In this document: piece after piece, positions 13,264 to 25,333 of the stretch | How the letters are laid out: the number at the start of each line of letters is the position of its first letter | Position numbering within the stretch: position 1 is the first letter of the stretch | Source of the DNA: Litoditis marina | Lineage: Eukaryota; Nematoda; Chromadorea; Rhabditida; Rhabditidae | DNA: 64,000 nucleotides | Assembly (NCBI GenBank): GCA_964036275.1 | Contig: OZ038433.1 | Coordinates: 30,797,485 to 30,861,484, forward strand | Direction: 5' to 3' | Position numbers and translations under genes: made by a program | The notes under the pieces: model-generated | Database searches by the model: none | The model's input: the letters and a program-made list of their open reading frames with translations, nothing else | What the model was told of the DNA's origin: nothing

Positions 13264-13784
13264 AGGGTTGTTAATTCCAAACTCGAATTTCGACAAAACT
13301 CGAAATAACTCGAAATTTCGAGTTTCGAGTTCGACTCGAAACTCGAAAAACTCGTTTTTTTTATAAAACGAAACTCGTTTTTTTATAAATCGAAATTTTG
13401 GAAACTCGAAAAGATCGAGTTTTTCGAGTTTCGAGTTTGGCTTCGTTCCGAGTCATGAATGGAAGACGAATGAGCGTTTTTCAGCATTTTATTCGCAATT
13501 TCAAACATAAAATGCTTCCTTTTCCACGATTCTCGCGTATTCATGTGAAAAAATCAGAATTTTTCAGAAAATTGTCATTTCTTTGTCTCGATAAAATCCC
13601 GAAACTGGGTGACCAAACTCGAAACTCGAAATTCGAGTTTTCCGAGTTCAACTCGAAACTCGAAAACTCGTTTTTTTCGGAAACGCAATAAACTCGAAAC
13701 TCGAAAAACTCGGTTTTTCTCAAAACTGGAAAAACTCGAAACTCGAAAACTCGGAATTTTCAACTCGATTAACAACCCTATTGC
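13264..13784. mobile_element. CTCGAAA-core compound element, full-length type
   Basis: It begins CTAGGGTTGTTAATTCC and ends CGATTAACAACCCTA, so the ends are inverted copies of each other. Inside are two blocks of degenerate CTCGAAACTCGAAA repeats around a unique core at about 13440-13610. That core matches the core of the element at 56948 (shared AACATAAAATGCTT and TCTCGATAAAATCC). The element occupies most of the 12521-13827 interval upstream of the EXPERA gene. ORFs across it are repeat artefacts. Confidence 0.75.
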
Positions 13785-13827
13785 AGACACAGCAGGCGTG
13801 ACCCTTCAATTCAAGGTTTCACACCAC

Positions 13828-16156
13828 ATGCCTTCGGTGAGTAATGCAACAGTTTGGAACAGTGTATTCAAAAGGTGACTCTCACAGGTGGACTCATTGG
13901 TTGAGTGCTGAATGTTTGAAATGACTTTCAGAGAAAACATAACCTTTGTGTACATGTACATGAGGGTAAGCAACAACAATATACGCTCAAGGATACGCTC
14001 AAGATTAGACACCCAATCAGTTTGAAGTGCAATCCCTGTTGACTATTGCGTGATTTTACGTGATTTGAAGTTCTCCTTCTCAGACATGAATTACTGAATT
14101 TTAGAATAATCCAAACTGTCTGCCTTGTTGGGTGCAGCTGTGGCTGGTGTGCTCGAGTGTCATCTGTTTTCTTGACGCCTCCTACACCACCTTTCGACCT
14201 CACACCAGACCCGGCGGAAAACTGGGCACATTCTTCACTCCGTGTGAGTAAAACTTCAACATTTTCATTTCGAAATGAAAAGAGGTAAACTAGGCCGGGA
14301 GGTGGGTGACGTGCACTGTGTATACTGATGTGTAAAAAACATGTTAGATTTTTGAAATAACGTTGAATGACTGTGGCACGCGCATATCCGTTTTAATTTC
14401 GATTTGCGCAAGATCCACACGTCGATAAACTTATGAAATTGAGAACACTGATACATTGAGTTCAGTCGAGGCAGGTCTAACAGTAAACTCGGATCATTAA
14501 TAACTTCGCGCCGTCTCTGATCATAATCAATTAGATGTGCTCACAATATGTAAATGTTTTGATCACCCTGTCAACTGTGTATCAAAAAAATTAATGTGGT
14601 TTCAGGGAACTACTACGCGACTATTGACACTCGCTACGCAAATGAGCACGACGAGGTGACTTGTGTGAACGGACGAATCATGATGGTGGAGATAGCCATG
14701 AACATTGCTGCCATCGTTGCGGTCAGTTCTCCGACAATTGACCCGATCAATTTATTTGTTCAATGAATTGTGGTTCAGAATGATCATGTAGTCATGCAAT
14801 GTTGCTTCTTGTTCAATTAATTACCACATACTGGGCACTGTTTATCAACGAAAGAGAGCGTATAGGTCAGAGAAACCCAGATTGTGAGAGGCCGTCTGTG
14901 GTCTCATCGACCTTCACATAGGGTTGGGGTTAGAACTCGAAACTCGACTCGACTCGAAAAAACTCGAAAATTTTCGAGTTGAGTCGACCTCGAAACTCGA
15001 AAACTCGAAATTTCTTAAAACTCGACAACTCGAAAACTCGAAAACTCGAATTTCCCAAAACTCGAAAACTCGAAATTTCTTAAAACTCGACAACTCGAAA
15101 ACTCGAAAACTCGAATTTCCCAAAACTCGAAAACTCGAAAACTCGGTTTTTCGCCAAACTCGATAACTCGACCACTCGAAAACTCGAAATTTTCCAAAAC
15201 TCGACCACTCGAAAACTCGAAAACTCGATAACTCGAAAACTCGGTTTTTCGCCAAACTCGATAACTCGAAGACTCGAAAACTCAAAGTTTTGAACTCGAT
15301 TAACAACCCTAGTTGGAGCAAATGACTCTTAATTGATGAGACGTTGGACCTATCCTGGTTCATAGATCATGCGCGGGGGTATTTCGTATTCCATCGGGAT
15401 CCTACTAAAAAACAAAACATAAAACTCACTAACTTAGAAAACCTAGATATGACCGCTGGGGGGGGGGGGGAGTGAAGTTGCAACCGCCCCAGAGCAGCGG
15501 AATATCTCTAAGATGAAAAGTCTGTAAAATAAACTCATGATGAATTTCAGACTCAGTTGGGTTCCAAACATGCTGTGCCAATCGCTTTCACGTCCACGTG
15601 TTTTGTGTTCTGGAAGACTGTGTTCTACTGTGCTCTCTACATTTTCCCAGCAACAAACGCCAGTTCTCATTTGGTTGGATCCGTCAGAATCTGGGAACTA
15701 ATATTCATCTTCTGGATTCCCAACGGTACCTTTTAGAATAACTCTTTTCCTCAAATCAGAGTTTCTCACGTTTTAATTTTTTCTTGATGTGGGTAAAATC
15801 CGTAGGTGAAACCGTACGCGCGTACGTTACGTACACCACTTTTGTGAGAAAACAAAACAAGATACAGGTATAACAACTATATGTTTGATATTGGTGAGAG
15901 AAACAGAATCTTCAACCATTGAGTTGAAGCGTGCTTAGACCTGTGGCAGTACATCTGCTTCCAGAAATTTGAAAAGTATTTTATCTTCGTGAAGCTCTGT
16001 ATCAAATTCCACAATTCAGCACGGACAATTAAAAAAACGTTTTAACGAATCACATCTCGGTTTTTTTCAGTGATTTGGCTATTTGTGCCTCTCACAGTTA
16101 TGATGGTTCTTTGGCCCACCAGCAGCTCTGGAGATCATCTGTCTGACGAGAGGTGA
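13828..16156 (+). CDS. EXPERA-domain protein, emopamil-binding (EBP)-like
   Basis: Five exons join in phase to 174 aa: 13828-13836, 14105-14243, 14606-14721, 15551-15725, 16071-16156. The tiny first exon (MPS) is inferred; the rest is firm. Four hydrophobic segments are visible: VQLWLVCSSVICFLD, IMMVEIAMNIAAIVA, FTSTCFVFWKTVFYCALYIF and ELIFIFWIPNVIWLFVPL. Helix 1 ends in FLDASY...RP. The next exon has YYATIDTRYANEHDEVTC followed by E, which matches the D-x-R-Y...D...E pattern of emopamil-binding proteins. Length suits the TMEM97/EBP superfamily. Known members act in the endoplasmic reticulum on sterols (delta8-delta7 isomerase) or bind sigma ligands. Catalysis here is not shown. The stop TGA overlaps a possible donor (AG|GTGATT); an alternative last exon at 16340-16373 would give a slightly longer tail ending YTVAP. 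A poly(A) signal lies at 16598. Confidence 0.78.
14918..15313. repeat. CTCGAAA array bounded by AGGGTT / TTAACAACCCTA
   Basis: A long run of ACTCGAAAACTCG units lies in EXPERA intron 3. The left edge is ATAGGGTTGGGGTTAGAACTCG and the right edge is GATTAACAACCCTAG. It lacks the unique core of the 13264 element, so it may be an internally deleted or expanded derivative. Confidence 0.75.
15458..15470 (+). repeat. Poly-G run (13 G)
   Basis: An uninterrupted run of 13 G lies in EXPERA intron 3. Such runs can form G-quadruplexes. Confidence 0.9.
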
Positions 16157-17128
16157 TTTTTGGGACATTCGGTAAAAAAAACACATTTATTATCTCGAAT
16201 TAGCAACGTAATCTACTATATTGTCTGTACAAGGCTTTTCAAAAATTCGCTGTCGTTGTTCTCAAAATTTATGGTAGGTCCTAGATTCGGTAACTAGAAC
16301 GGTCGTCCAACTCGAACTATGATATTGATGATTTTTCAGATCAGGTCAGGAAAAATACACCGTTGCACCATGAATGGAAATTTTACCCCATCTTGTTGGA
16401 CTGCAACTGTGGTCGAATGTACCATCATGCCAATGGATGTCAACACCCTACAAAGCCAATGTATACACCTTTTGTGCTGTACAGATTTTCTTGTTCAGTC
16501 GTTTTGTGCACTTTTCTTCGAAAATTATGCGTACCAGCCTGTATAGTTATTGTCGTTCCTATGCCATATTGCTCTTGTCTAGTTTGTCAAGAATTTGAAT
16601 AAACACCTTATTTTACAGAACTGTTTCCCGCATTTCTCTTGTTATTAGAGCACATGGAGGATAGATTTTCTCTATGCAGCTCTAACATGTTTCTTTTCGA
16701 CAACTGCACGTTTATGATCCACGTATGAAAGTGAATTGATACACAACAAAACGATAAAATACAAGCTTTTTTCTCCCGTATCACTGGGTGTTGTGTGAAG
16801 GATACCGACAGACGTTGTGTCCCTATAGACTATGTCGCATATAATAATTCAACGAGATCAAGATAGCACAGGTTTTGAATTTGGTTCGCTTGTTGCGCGG
16901 ACACGGGTTACAAAGTTACGAAGCTATCTCTTTCTTTCTCCTTTGTCTCCCCTTCTTCTCTCCATCTCTTCTGATCTCTGCAAAAAAACATTTGTGCGTT
17001 TCAAATGTGTACCCAATTACGGAATAGGTGGTATTGCCACGCCGTATTATGCCACGCCGTATTACAAATACTTCCTACAATCGTGTTGCGTCAACTTTGA
17101 GTGTTTTTCTATTTCGTGAAAGAGTGTG

Positions 17129-17320
17129 GTTCTATAGTCGTTGCCAACGGAAAGGCGGAAGGGTACTGTATATCTCACTTTCCGATGTGTATGCACGCAT
17201 GTCTTCGATTAAAATCTTGCCTCTCTAATAGCGCAGTGGTTCGCGCTCTGCTACGAATTTTTTGCTCGCAGGTTCGATTCCGGTGAGAGACAGAAATTCA
17301 TAACTTTCGCACCCACTATA
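17129..17320 (+). mobile_element. tRNA-derived SINE, copy 2
   Basis: The head TATAGTCGTTGCCAACGG...GGGTACTGTATATCTCACTT precedes a tRNA-like region with A box TAGCGCAGTGG (17229-17239) and B box GGTTCGATTCC (17271-17281). It is colinear with the copies at 43231 and 48515. The internal promoter would be read by RNA polymerase III. Confidence 0.8.
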
Positions 17321-17730
17321 TCAACTATGGCATGTAGCATTATTTAAAAATATATTTCTCAGAAAAACCATGGACCAAAGCGATGTAACTTAATCTTCAA
17401 ACCGAATAAATAATTTAACTTAAACAGATAGTATTTATTGATCTTAATGCGCATATTGATTTATGTGAGAACTTCATTAAACGTTTTGCTGTTTGGTAGA
17501 CAAAAAAGTCACGTATAGCATAACAGTCATCTGTCGAGGAGAAGTATATAATTTCAATTTTACTCCTTTACTCTAAAAGATTGTTGTTATCACTCTGCGA
17601 TCGTTGTAAACTTTAGAGCGCAGAACTTATAGCCGCAATACATGGAAGAACCAAGAGCAGAAGGCAATGAACTATAACGGGTAGCGGTGAAACACACAAG
17701 CTGATCTCTCTATCCCTTTCACTCTCTCTC

Positions 17731-17740
17731 TTTCTCCCTC

Positions 17741-17827
<87 letters not shown>
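17731..17827 (+). repeat. (CT)n microsatellite
   Basis: Near-pure TC dinucleotides, slightly interrupted at the left end. Confidence 0.95.
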
Positions 17828-17833
<6 letters not shown>

Positions 17834-18067
17834 GTTTTCTTAGATATAATGACAGTTATTCGCATGAGATGCGTTGCCATCTTCAAGCGGTTAATCAACC
17901 TACCTATCTATCTTATCGCCCCTTTGACTTCATTTGGAGAAATATAGTCTACACCAACCGTCTTCACTAAACTATTATCATGACAGAATTTTTGTTTAGG
18001 TAGCATTCGTCATAGAAATTTCCTAATCAAATACTGTAGTAATCGATGAGGTGTGGTAAAATAACAG

Positions 18068-18135
18068 GCTTTGGAATCGAACCTGCCACTTTGGCCTACT
18101 AAGAGAGGGCTCTAACAGTCAATTACCACGGAAGC
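18068..18135 (-). other. tRNA-like fragment
   Basis: On the minus strand, GGCAGGTTCGATTCC is a good B box. The matching A box region (GGTAATTGACTGTTAGAGC) is poor and no clover-leaf with paired acceptor arms can be drawn. Probably a tRNA relic or SINE remnant rather than a functional tRNA. Confidence 0.35.
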
Positions 18136-18317
18136 GGAAGAAAGTTAACCATTGAATCAAAATGTTTTGAGGTGGTGATCAATTCTGTACCTGTAGTCAA
18201 TTCGTCTGCTTTGGTATGAACGTTTTTTCATCATGAAGTGTTCGAAGATTCTGTGCGATGTTTTTGTATCAAATTCCTGAATTGCATGATAACCAGATAG
18301 AAATGTCATGACTCAAG

Positions 18318-18465
18318 CCATTTTCAGCCAATTTGCTGGTCACTTTTGTAGTGGACTCGACAAAAGAGTGTGCAGATCTGAGAGATACAGACATTTCCAA
18401 ATGGTCTGCGATCTCATTGACCTCCATGCTCTTGCTTGTAGCTATCTAATGGTAGAAGGTTGGCA
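18318..18465 (-). repeat. MITE-3 copy
   Basis: The reverse complement holds CTGCACACTCTTTTGTCGAG and CAGCAAATTGGCTGA, matching the element at 38131 (ACACACTCTTTCGTCGAGG, CCAATTGGCTGA). Confidence 0.6.
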
Positions 18466-18729
18466 CGTATGTGTCTGAGAGTTTCCGAGACAAACAACAA
18501 ATTCGCTTCATTTCATTACACCTCAACTGACAGTGTACTGACTTTTGCATGTCGAATCATTTTACAGGACGACGCAAAGTGTTCATCGAGTTATCATTAC
18601 ATAATGTAGACACATGTCGCAATAGTCTTGTAACTCTCTCAATATTCCAATTATGAACCGTTGGTTACCCAATTCTTGTCATAGGTATGCTGTAAAGATG
18701 CTTGATAAGTGTTTAATTCAGAAAGAAGC

Positions 18730-21700
18730 ATGGACATGTATATTCCGTACGCGGTGATCACTGGAACTATGACAATAAGTATCCTCTATTCGCTCCATTT
18801 ACTGGCTTATATCACGCCAAAAACTATGAACACTTACAAGTGGTTCTTGCTAAAAATTCAAGTTAGTTTTTCTGATGTCAGTGTTAATTGTGTTTCACGA
18901 CTCGAAGTAGAGCATTTGAGAAGAGGATTTTTCTAATAAATGTTAGACCTCGTTCGTTCATGTTGCCTTTCAGATACTAGATTCAAAAGGTAATGTTTTG
19001 TGTTACAAATCTTTCCCATTTCTTGATTTGGATAGCAACTCGCAGCCAACCGTTTCTGTTGGGGTCGCTCGAGATGAAACGAAGCCAGAACTGTTTATTC
19101 CGGTGTACTTCGCTTTGTTTGTAGTTTGATCCCAATGTGTTTGGGCATTTAAGAGTTACTAGGTGACTGTTTGTCAAACTATAACTCAACCACTTGGTTA
19201 TTCAATATTAAATGCTGATTTTCTGGTGTCTTTTACAAGCACAACAAATGATTAATAGGTGATCAGCTATCTAGAATCATTGTACTGGTGCGTGTTCATG
19301 GGTTTGATAGTCAGACTTTATCCGTATCCGCGAATGTTCTCTGTTGGTATACTGTGGACAGTATTTGATGTGCAAATCCAAAATCAATGGGTGAGATTTT
19401 TGTTCAGAATGGAATTTGGTAAACCAACGGTTTGTCGAAATGTAGGCGAGTGCACCTAGCAGCAACTAGCCGACCTTCCCCATGAAAACACAGGATTCAG
19501 AACATTACCAGAATTACCACAATTAACGCGGTGAAATATGATTTGTGAGCATAATGAATACAACAAAGCAGTAGGGGACTCAGAATTGCTGCATTACAGA
19601 ACTTACATAATTTTTTAGCTCCATTGTTGCACCGCAATCATGCGGTTTGTGGAAAACTCTAAACATAATACATGACTTTTCATTCTTTGAGAATCACATG
19701 CATTGTACATCATAGAGGTACGGTATTTGTGAAGATAATGCTCCAGGCTCCTGCCAGCTTCCTTCATGGAGCTACGGTTTCGTCAGTTGCTGCTGCTTTT
19801 GCCTATCGTTACTGGTTGTTGCTGAGCTGTAGCGGCACACACATCACTCAATATTTCACCGTTATTATCACTATTTTTTTCTACGTATTTCTGGCAATAC
19901 TCCCTATACCTTTGGCAATAATGTCATGGCAAAGTGAAAACGCCACAAAAGCGATTTTTGAAGAGGTGAGTGCACTCATCGTTGGAAATGAAACAATGTT
20001 AGGAACATGGTTTATTGATTACCGGACGTATCAACAAACTTGTTGTGGTTACAACGTTTTTAAATACGAATATCTTGTTAAAAAAATCAAAAAACGATCG
20101 CAAAGAGAGAAAAAAATCATTTTGGGGTAGAGAAAACTCACAAAACGTCCACGTTTACATGAGAAATTTTTTTATTTTTTGACGAGAGACCCAAACGTCG
20201 AGTTGATCCCACGATATTTGAAATGAAGTGCTTTTTTGGTTTGTATAGAGGTCACTCCACCACATGCGCTAAAAACCGAACTTTGGTTACATTCTGCTGT
20301 GTTTATAGTTTGATCCTGGTGCGTTCACGATCTACCTCACATTTTTCTGTCAAGTTACGCGTATCTTGCCCAAACTCGAAATCTCAAAACCTTTCCAAAA
20401 CTCGAAAGCTCGAAATTTCGATTACCAACCCTAGTCTCTTGATCGTACTCTCAAATCGTTTTAGTATCCCGTGGTGGTACTAGAACCCGGATCTGTGACT
20501 TTGGGTCCGGCTGCCTACTACTGGGGCATCTATCTAGCTGTGCTTTGTATCGTCATACCGATCGGACATAGTTCCATGATAATTCACATCTCTCGCATGT
20601 TTCGCGGACATAATCTTAGCCCGTTTGTACTCAAAATGCACAAATCTGCCATCAGAAGTCTAATCGTGCAGGTAATTGTCATCGCCGATCATATGTTCGT
20701 CTTGCAAATTGTAATGATCAATCTAAACTAAGAGCATTTCGAACTGACCGGTAGTTTTCAGTGGACATTTTCTGTTAGCGAAAAGTGAGAGTGCAGATTA
20801 GTCAAAGCTCATGGAATTACACAAAAGGCGGAGGAGATAGGGAGAGGAAGCGAGGTATGGAAATATGGAAAGAGAGAGCAGAATCGAGAGAAAGAAAAAG
20901 AGTAAAAGGGAGGGAAAAAAGATAAGGTGGAGCCCTAACTGATCATAAGAACATGTTACAGACAGCTTGTATTATGATGTGTACTTTTGTTCCAATAACT
21001 ATTTTTATAATGGTGATACTGACAAGTTCTACGAACGCCAATCAGCTACCCGAAGGTAAAAAGAGCACTAGGAAGCTGCTGAAGTGTTTCGATATATACT
21101 TGCAAAAGTGAAACAAGCTGGTAAACTTATGCTACGATTGATGAGACCAATTTCGAAAGACTTGCTAGTCGTGGGACATCTGGTACCAAGTATTGCGGTA
21201 ACGAACTCCGCAAAAGTATCCCCCTAAGTTCCACTTTCTGAAAACGAAACTTCTTCATCATTGAACAATAGGTGATGATATATGTGCATTGAAATTTGAC
21301 TTTGTCCGTAATTTTCATTTTTCACTCAAAATTCAATTTAAGCAACTCTAAACTGCAGTTTTGCCTCATCGAAAACTCAAAAACTGGCACACGGCTTCGA
21401 GCCAGATTTAAATCAACAACCACGCCCCGTATGCTCCCCTTTAACTACCCGAGGTTAAAAGATACATACGCACTGTTATGAACGTACACAAAATTGGTGG
21501 TATGTACGAATGTACGTTTTGTGTGCCACATTTCGTGAGAACGAATCAAGATGCAGGGGTGGTAGTTTGTTCATGTTTCAACGCCCACCAGATGAAAATG
21601 CTTACTCAAACTTTGTACTGAAGAGAAACTGAGGCTTCAACATCTAACACGGACTTATTAAACGTTACGCAAAAGTTTTGAATCAGTACAAAGTCAAAAT

Positions 21701-22213
21701 TCAAGACGGTTATCAGAGTGGCAAGAACTGTTATCTATTTTTGGTTATGTAAATAGTATATATAGTTGTAATGTACAAAACGTGAGTAAAATATACCCTA
21801 CACAAAGTTGAGTATTGCATTGCAGTGTTTGCTCCGGTGGGCATGACAGTACATGCAATGAAGTCCCTGAACAGTAGCATTGCTATGATACTCACCATTC
21901 GTCCTTTTAGGTAAGTTATTTATTAGGTAAGACTTTTTCCCGAAGTTCGTTCTATGATATTGACAGAGGATGGATGGATAAGTTGAACAACACTGTCAAA
22001 TGTGCACTGTCCTCACGTTAGAGAGATGAGAAGAGCGAGCGAGTGAGATAGAGAGACATAGGGATCAAAATAGAGAGAAGATATTTCGGAGAAAGTAAAT
22101 CACTTTTTTTCAGACAGCACTTTTTGAGAGTGTGTGGAATGTCGAGAATGTTCGATCCCAAAACGGAGCCATTGGAAAGATCGAGGGTCGTCACTCAAAT
22201 AACAAGATTCTGA
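18730..22213 (+). CDS. Serpentine chemoreceptor, SRH/SRI-like
   Basis: Seven exons in phase give about 322 aa: 18730-18861, 19259-19390, 19747-19965, 20465-20671, 20962-21055, 21826-21910, 22114-22213. The ATG lies 10 bases after an acceptor-like TTTAATTCAG, suggesting trans-splicing. Helices in order: YIPYAVITGTMTISILYSLH; an exon beginning VISYLESLYWCVFMGLIVRL; VSSVAAAFAYRYWLLL; VIITIFFYVFLAILPIPLAI; WGIYLAVLCIVIPIGHSSMI; a sixth helix (CIIMMCTFVPITIFIMVIL); and a last region FAPVGMTVHAMKSLNSSIAM with RPFR. The TPKTMNTYKWFLLKIQ end of exon 1 and the closing mi...RPFR resemble SRH/SRI nematode odorant receptors, which act on cilia of chemosensory neurons. The exact subfamily is uncertain. 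Intron 5 carries a 300-bp dispersed repeat. Poly(A) signal at 22286. Confidence 0.82.
19115..19190. repeat. Possible MITE-2 copy in SRH-like intron 1
   Basis: GTTTGTAGTTTGATCCC at the left and GTCAAACTATAAC at the right are imperfect inverted ends, as in the clearer copies at 24195 and 27742. Confidence 0.35.
21166..21470 (+). repeat. Dispersed ~300-bp repeat, copy A
   Basis: Shares long stretches with 54448-54745: TACCAAGT.TTGCGG.AACGAACTCCG, then TACCCCCTAAG-type sequence, AACTTCTTCATC, GCAGTTTTGC, CTCAAAAACTGGC and TTCGAGCCA. It lies in intron 5 of the SRH-like gene. No terminal repeats identified. Confidence 0.7.
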
Positions 22214-23249
22214 TAAGAGAAATTAATGATACCGACTTCTTCTGTCGTATGCTCAATACAGGCTGTGTATTGATGGCGGAGACTCAATAAATGAAAAAAT
22301 ACAACCGAATTCGTATTATATCTTTCGTATTATACATATATTTGTCACATTTCTGACATACCACATAAATATACCTGGCTTCAAGTTTCACACACGGCAA
22401 AACAGAATTTTATAATTGTTGTTGACAGAAAGACAAACAGACAGACAGAACCGTTCCTCTTTCACTACCAGGTTAAAACTGTTCAAAAATCAACTCTGTC
22501 GACAATGAGAAATCGAGAACATCCATCTAACTTTAAATATTGCTTCTTACTCCGTTTTCTCGAATATAAGGTTCGAATCCACGTAATTACATCACACACC
22601 GATGTCACCGACGTAAGAACGCAAACAACGTCTGTGAAATTTGAACCCTATCTCAAAGTGAACAAACACCACAACACATTTTTAGAAACAAACGTCGTAT
22701 CTGAAGAAAACTGGTAAGCCACGGCTGCCTGAGTTACAGTAATCTGTTAGCAATAACTAAGCGCAAATGAGTCTTCGAAGTTTAAGGCTGTGGAACCTAG
22801 ATGATACACCTTTTTAGTTGCAAGTTTTTCATGGTGATCTACAAATATCGACTGAATCGATTTCGCGTGCGACGCGAATAAGTTCCAAGATTAGATTATG
22901 TGTAGTGTAAATCAAAGATACCAAAATTAATAAGTCATTCATACGGCTTTATCCACAACGCAGTCCACAACGGCTTTGTCGCCTAACCATTATAGAAATA
23001 TGCACCAGTTTGCAAGTTCGTCTTCATAACAGGTTATTTCAGTTATTTTACAATTATTTCACAAATTACAATCAATTCAAATATTATTCATCAATTCAAA
23101 ATTTATTCAGCACGATTGTACAATTGAATAACCAGACCAAAAACACACCAACCAAAAACACCTCAAACAAGTTGTACAACGTTGGTTAAATATAGCTGAA
23201 TACTGAGTCACACGTATAATATACGTATCGATTTTCTTCGGACGTGTGT
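22214..23249. other. Intergenic, converging 3' ends
   Basis: The SRH-like gene and the minus-strand TIL gene converge here. Poly(A) signals AATAAA at 22286 (plus) and TTTATT at 23102 (minus). Otherwise no feature seen. Confidence 0.5.
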
Positions 23250-25333
23250 TCATCCGCGACGACACCACCATTTGGGAATGCAATTTCCACGGCGGTCGCG
23301 GACGTAGCCATATTTACATTGACAGACATTGTAAAGACAGGGTCTGCAGAAGGGCTGAAACGGACAAATATTGATTTTTTCCAAGAAATGGAGATTTTTT
23401 TGTATTTCCTCTCCTTCTGAACTCCTTTCGTAGAATTTTCTTTGGTTGAATTAGTGTTATTGGTATCAAAGATGTTCAATCTCGTAAAGTGGAAAATAAC
23501 TGGGAAAACATGTTATCGACTTTTCACTTTTATTTTGAAACATGTGAAATTGGACTCCCATAATTTCAGTTAGCTTGACTATTAAACAATGTACCACTGA
23601 CCGGGTGAGGATTTCTGCAAGTTGGTTCGCACGATGTTCCACAACGTTTGCGTTCTTCATTCCATCCACAATCTAAAATAATGAGTTGTCTACATTTATC
23701 GTTTGTGTATGATATTATTGAAACAAACCCAACAAACAGAAAGCGTATTAACTACGAAACATTTGTAAGAGGTCCATCATGTCTTGTTTCAATAGGCCAG
23801 GGGTCACCGTGCAAATGATGTGTATCGATTGCGCTCAGATGTATTGGGCTATCTATTGCCCATCAAGACTTAAATTCGGTATTTTTTAAATTGCAACTGA
23901 CTTTTGGGGCATTTATAGAGTCGAATACAGTATCCAAATCTGTCTCTCACGTATCCCTTTCTGCATTGACATCTGAACCACCGACAACCCCAACATTTCT
24001 GGAATGGAATGAGTATGTCAGTATGTGCGTTTGTTTGGACAGAAGTTATAGAAGAACTATGACAAAAATTTCATTATTGCGCATATCGTATAGTAAAAAA
24101 CTTTTCGTAACTTAAACAAATAATATATTGAAACATATACGAAGAAGTTGCTGTTGCAAAATGAAACTGTCTGTTGTGTTATTTTGCTGTGTCCGTAGTT
24201 TGATCCCGGTCTATTTCAGTTCTTATTAGTAAACAAAAATGATGTGAACTGAGACCAAACTACAACTTAGTTAGTAATGTTTCCTGTACTCACGGGATAT
24301 GGATTGTCACAGGTGGGTTCACATCTGGTTCCACAGTAACGATATACTTCGTTTCGAAGACGGCAGAAACGGGCTGGAAGGTATGTTAAAAAGTGTTTCT
24401 TGTGTATTCTGTTTTCCTATTTTTCATTGCTCTTTTATAATCAAAAGCTTGTGTTGTTTTTCCACATCTGTTGGAAAAAGCGAGTTTTGTACTCAGCAAA
24501 CAGTTTTCCACGGTTCCATGCTAAGTGCATCTTCCTGAATTATTACAAACTGGCGTTTGTTTTCTGTTTACCAGTTTGACTATAAGATATTGATGAATCT
24601 ACCGAAACGTTCCATGAAGTGAATGAAGCTACAATAATGAACATCACAAATATCACTGCTTACATTGATCCAATGTGCCCTCTGGTCCCTCGTCTGCCTC
24701 ACAAACGGGAACATCCTGACAGTCTTGGTCAACACACAGTTGTTTCACTTTACATCTGAAAGTTAGTTCATAAATACTTAATCAGATATGAACTACTTCT
24801 AGCTAGTGATAACAACTGGGCAAACCAACTATATTGAAGTAGAGCAATGCTTCTCCCGTAACATTCCATACTTCCGTACTTACACATCAGTTTCGTTGGC
24901 GCATTGGAATCCGTCGCAAGGATCGTCCGTTCCGGATCCTTCCGGTTCTATTCCGGAACCGTCTCCGCTTCCGTCTCCGGAAAGTCCACTAGAATCTCCT
25001 TCCTCATCCGCTCTCACATCAGATATGGCAAATAGAAACAGATAGGCCTGGAAGTTGAAACGACTTTTGTCAATTTTGGAAAATTATGGTCTAAACATTA
25101 CCTTTTCACAAAGACAGGAAAAATTTACAGGCGCACTTAATGGACTGGAATATTGAGTGACCATGCTCATCATCTCACCAACTGTGATAATTTCGGTAGA
25201 AGATGAAACGTATTTTCAAGACAGGCACAGTAGTCTGAACGACCATATTTCTAGTGTCTCGAACAAAAAATGATATCTCCGTAGAAAAATAGTATCTTAC
25301 CACAAGAATGTAGCCGAGTAATCTGTTGTTCAT
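23250..25333 (-). CDS. Secreted TIL-domain protease-inhibitor-like protein, left copy
   Basis: Seven minus-strand exons (25301-25333, 24884-25047, 24664-24755, 24294-24373, 23902-23998, 23602-23672, 23250-23354) give 213 aa. A signal peptide (MNNRLLGYILV|AYLFLFA) leads to an acidic Gly/Ser linker (GDGSGDGSGIEPEGSG), a six-cysteine spacer, and two trypsin-inhibitor-like modules. Each module has ten cysteines, a C-GT-C-EPTC-NP core and GYVRDR..G.CI before the last Cys. Each module is split by an intron after its NP.P. TIL proteins usually inhibit serine proteases outside cells; the reactive loop (NPYP/NPHP to WGC/RPC) cannot be assigned a target. It differs from the right copy at, for example, WGCRW versus WGCWW and in the exon 3 linker. 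Poly(A) signal TTTATT at 23102-23107 on the plus strand. Confidence 0.85.
24195..24272. repeat. MITE-2 copy, left TIL gene intron 4
   Basis: GTAGTTTGATCCCGG at the left and GAGACCAAACTACAAC at the right form inverted ends of a roughly 75-bp element. A matching element lies at the equivalent place in the right copy. Confidence 0.65.

Larger units (their letters stand above)
16157..18729. other. Intergenic region, EXPERA gene to SRH-like receptor
   Basis: Contains the EXPERA 3' region, a SINE copy (17129-17320), a long CT run (17731-17827), a tRNA-like fragment (about 18068-18135, minus) and a MITE-3 copy (18318-18465). Short ORFs at 16319-16602 have no recognisable motif and probably lie in the 3' UTR. 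Confidence 0.5.

Noticed and set aside
13398..15363. Several 60-149-codon ORFs rich in Arg, Ser, Phe, Glu and Lys
   Set aside because: Translation of CTCGAAA arrays; periodic low-complexity peptides with no conserved motif.
16319..16602. Overlapping 74-79-codon ORFs after the EXPERA stop
   Set aside because: Most likely 3' UTR; only the first 34 bases (16340-16373) could be an alternative last exon.
17221..17287. Functional tRNA gene
   Set aside because: A and B boxes are good, but acceptor arms do not pair and the region is part of a repeated element with a shared head, so it is called a SINE.
23186..23479. 97-codon ORF on minus, with a near-identical twin at 28712-29005 on plus
   Set aside because: Their similarity reflects the inverted duplication. 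Each runs out of frame through the true last TIL exon and its intron.
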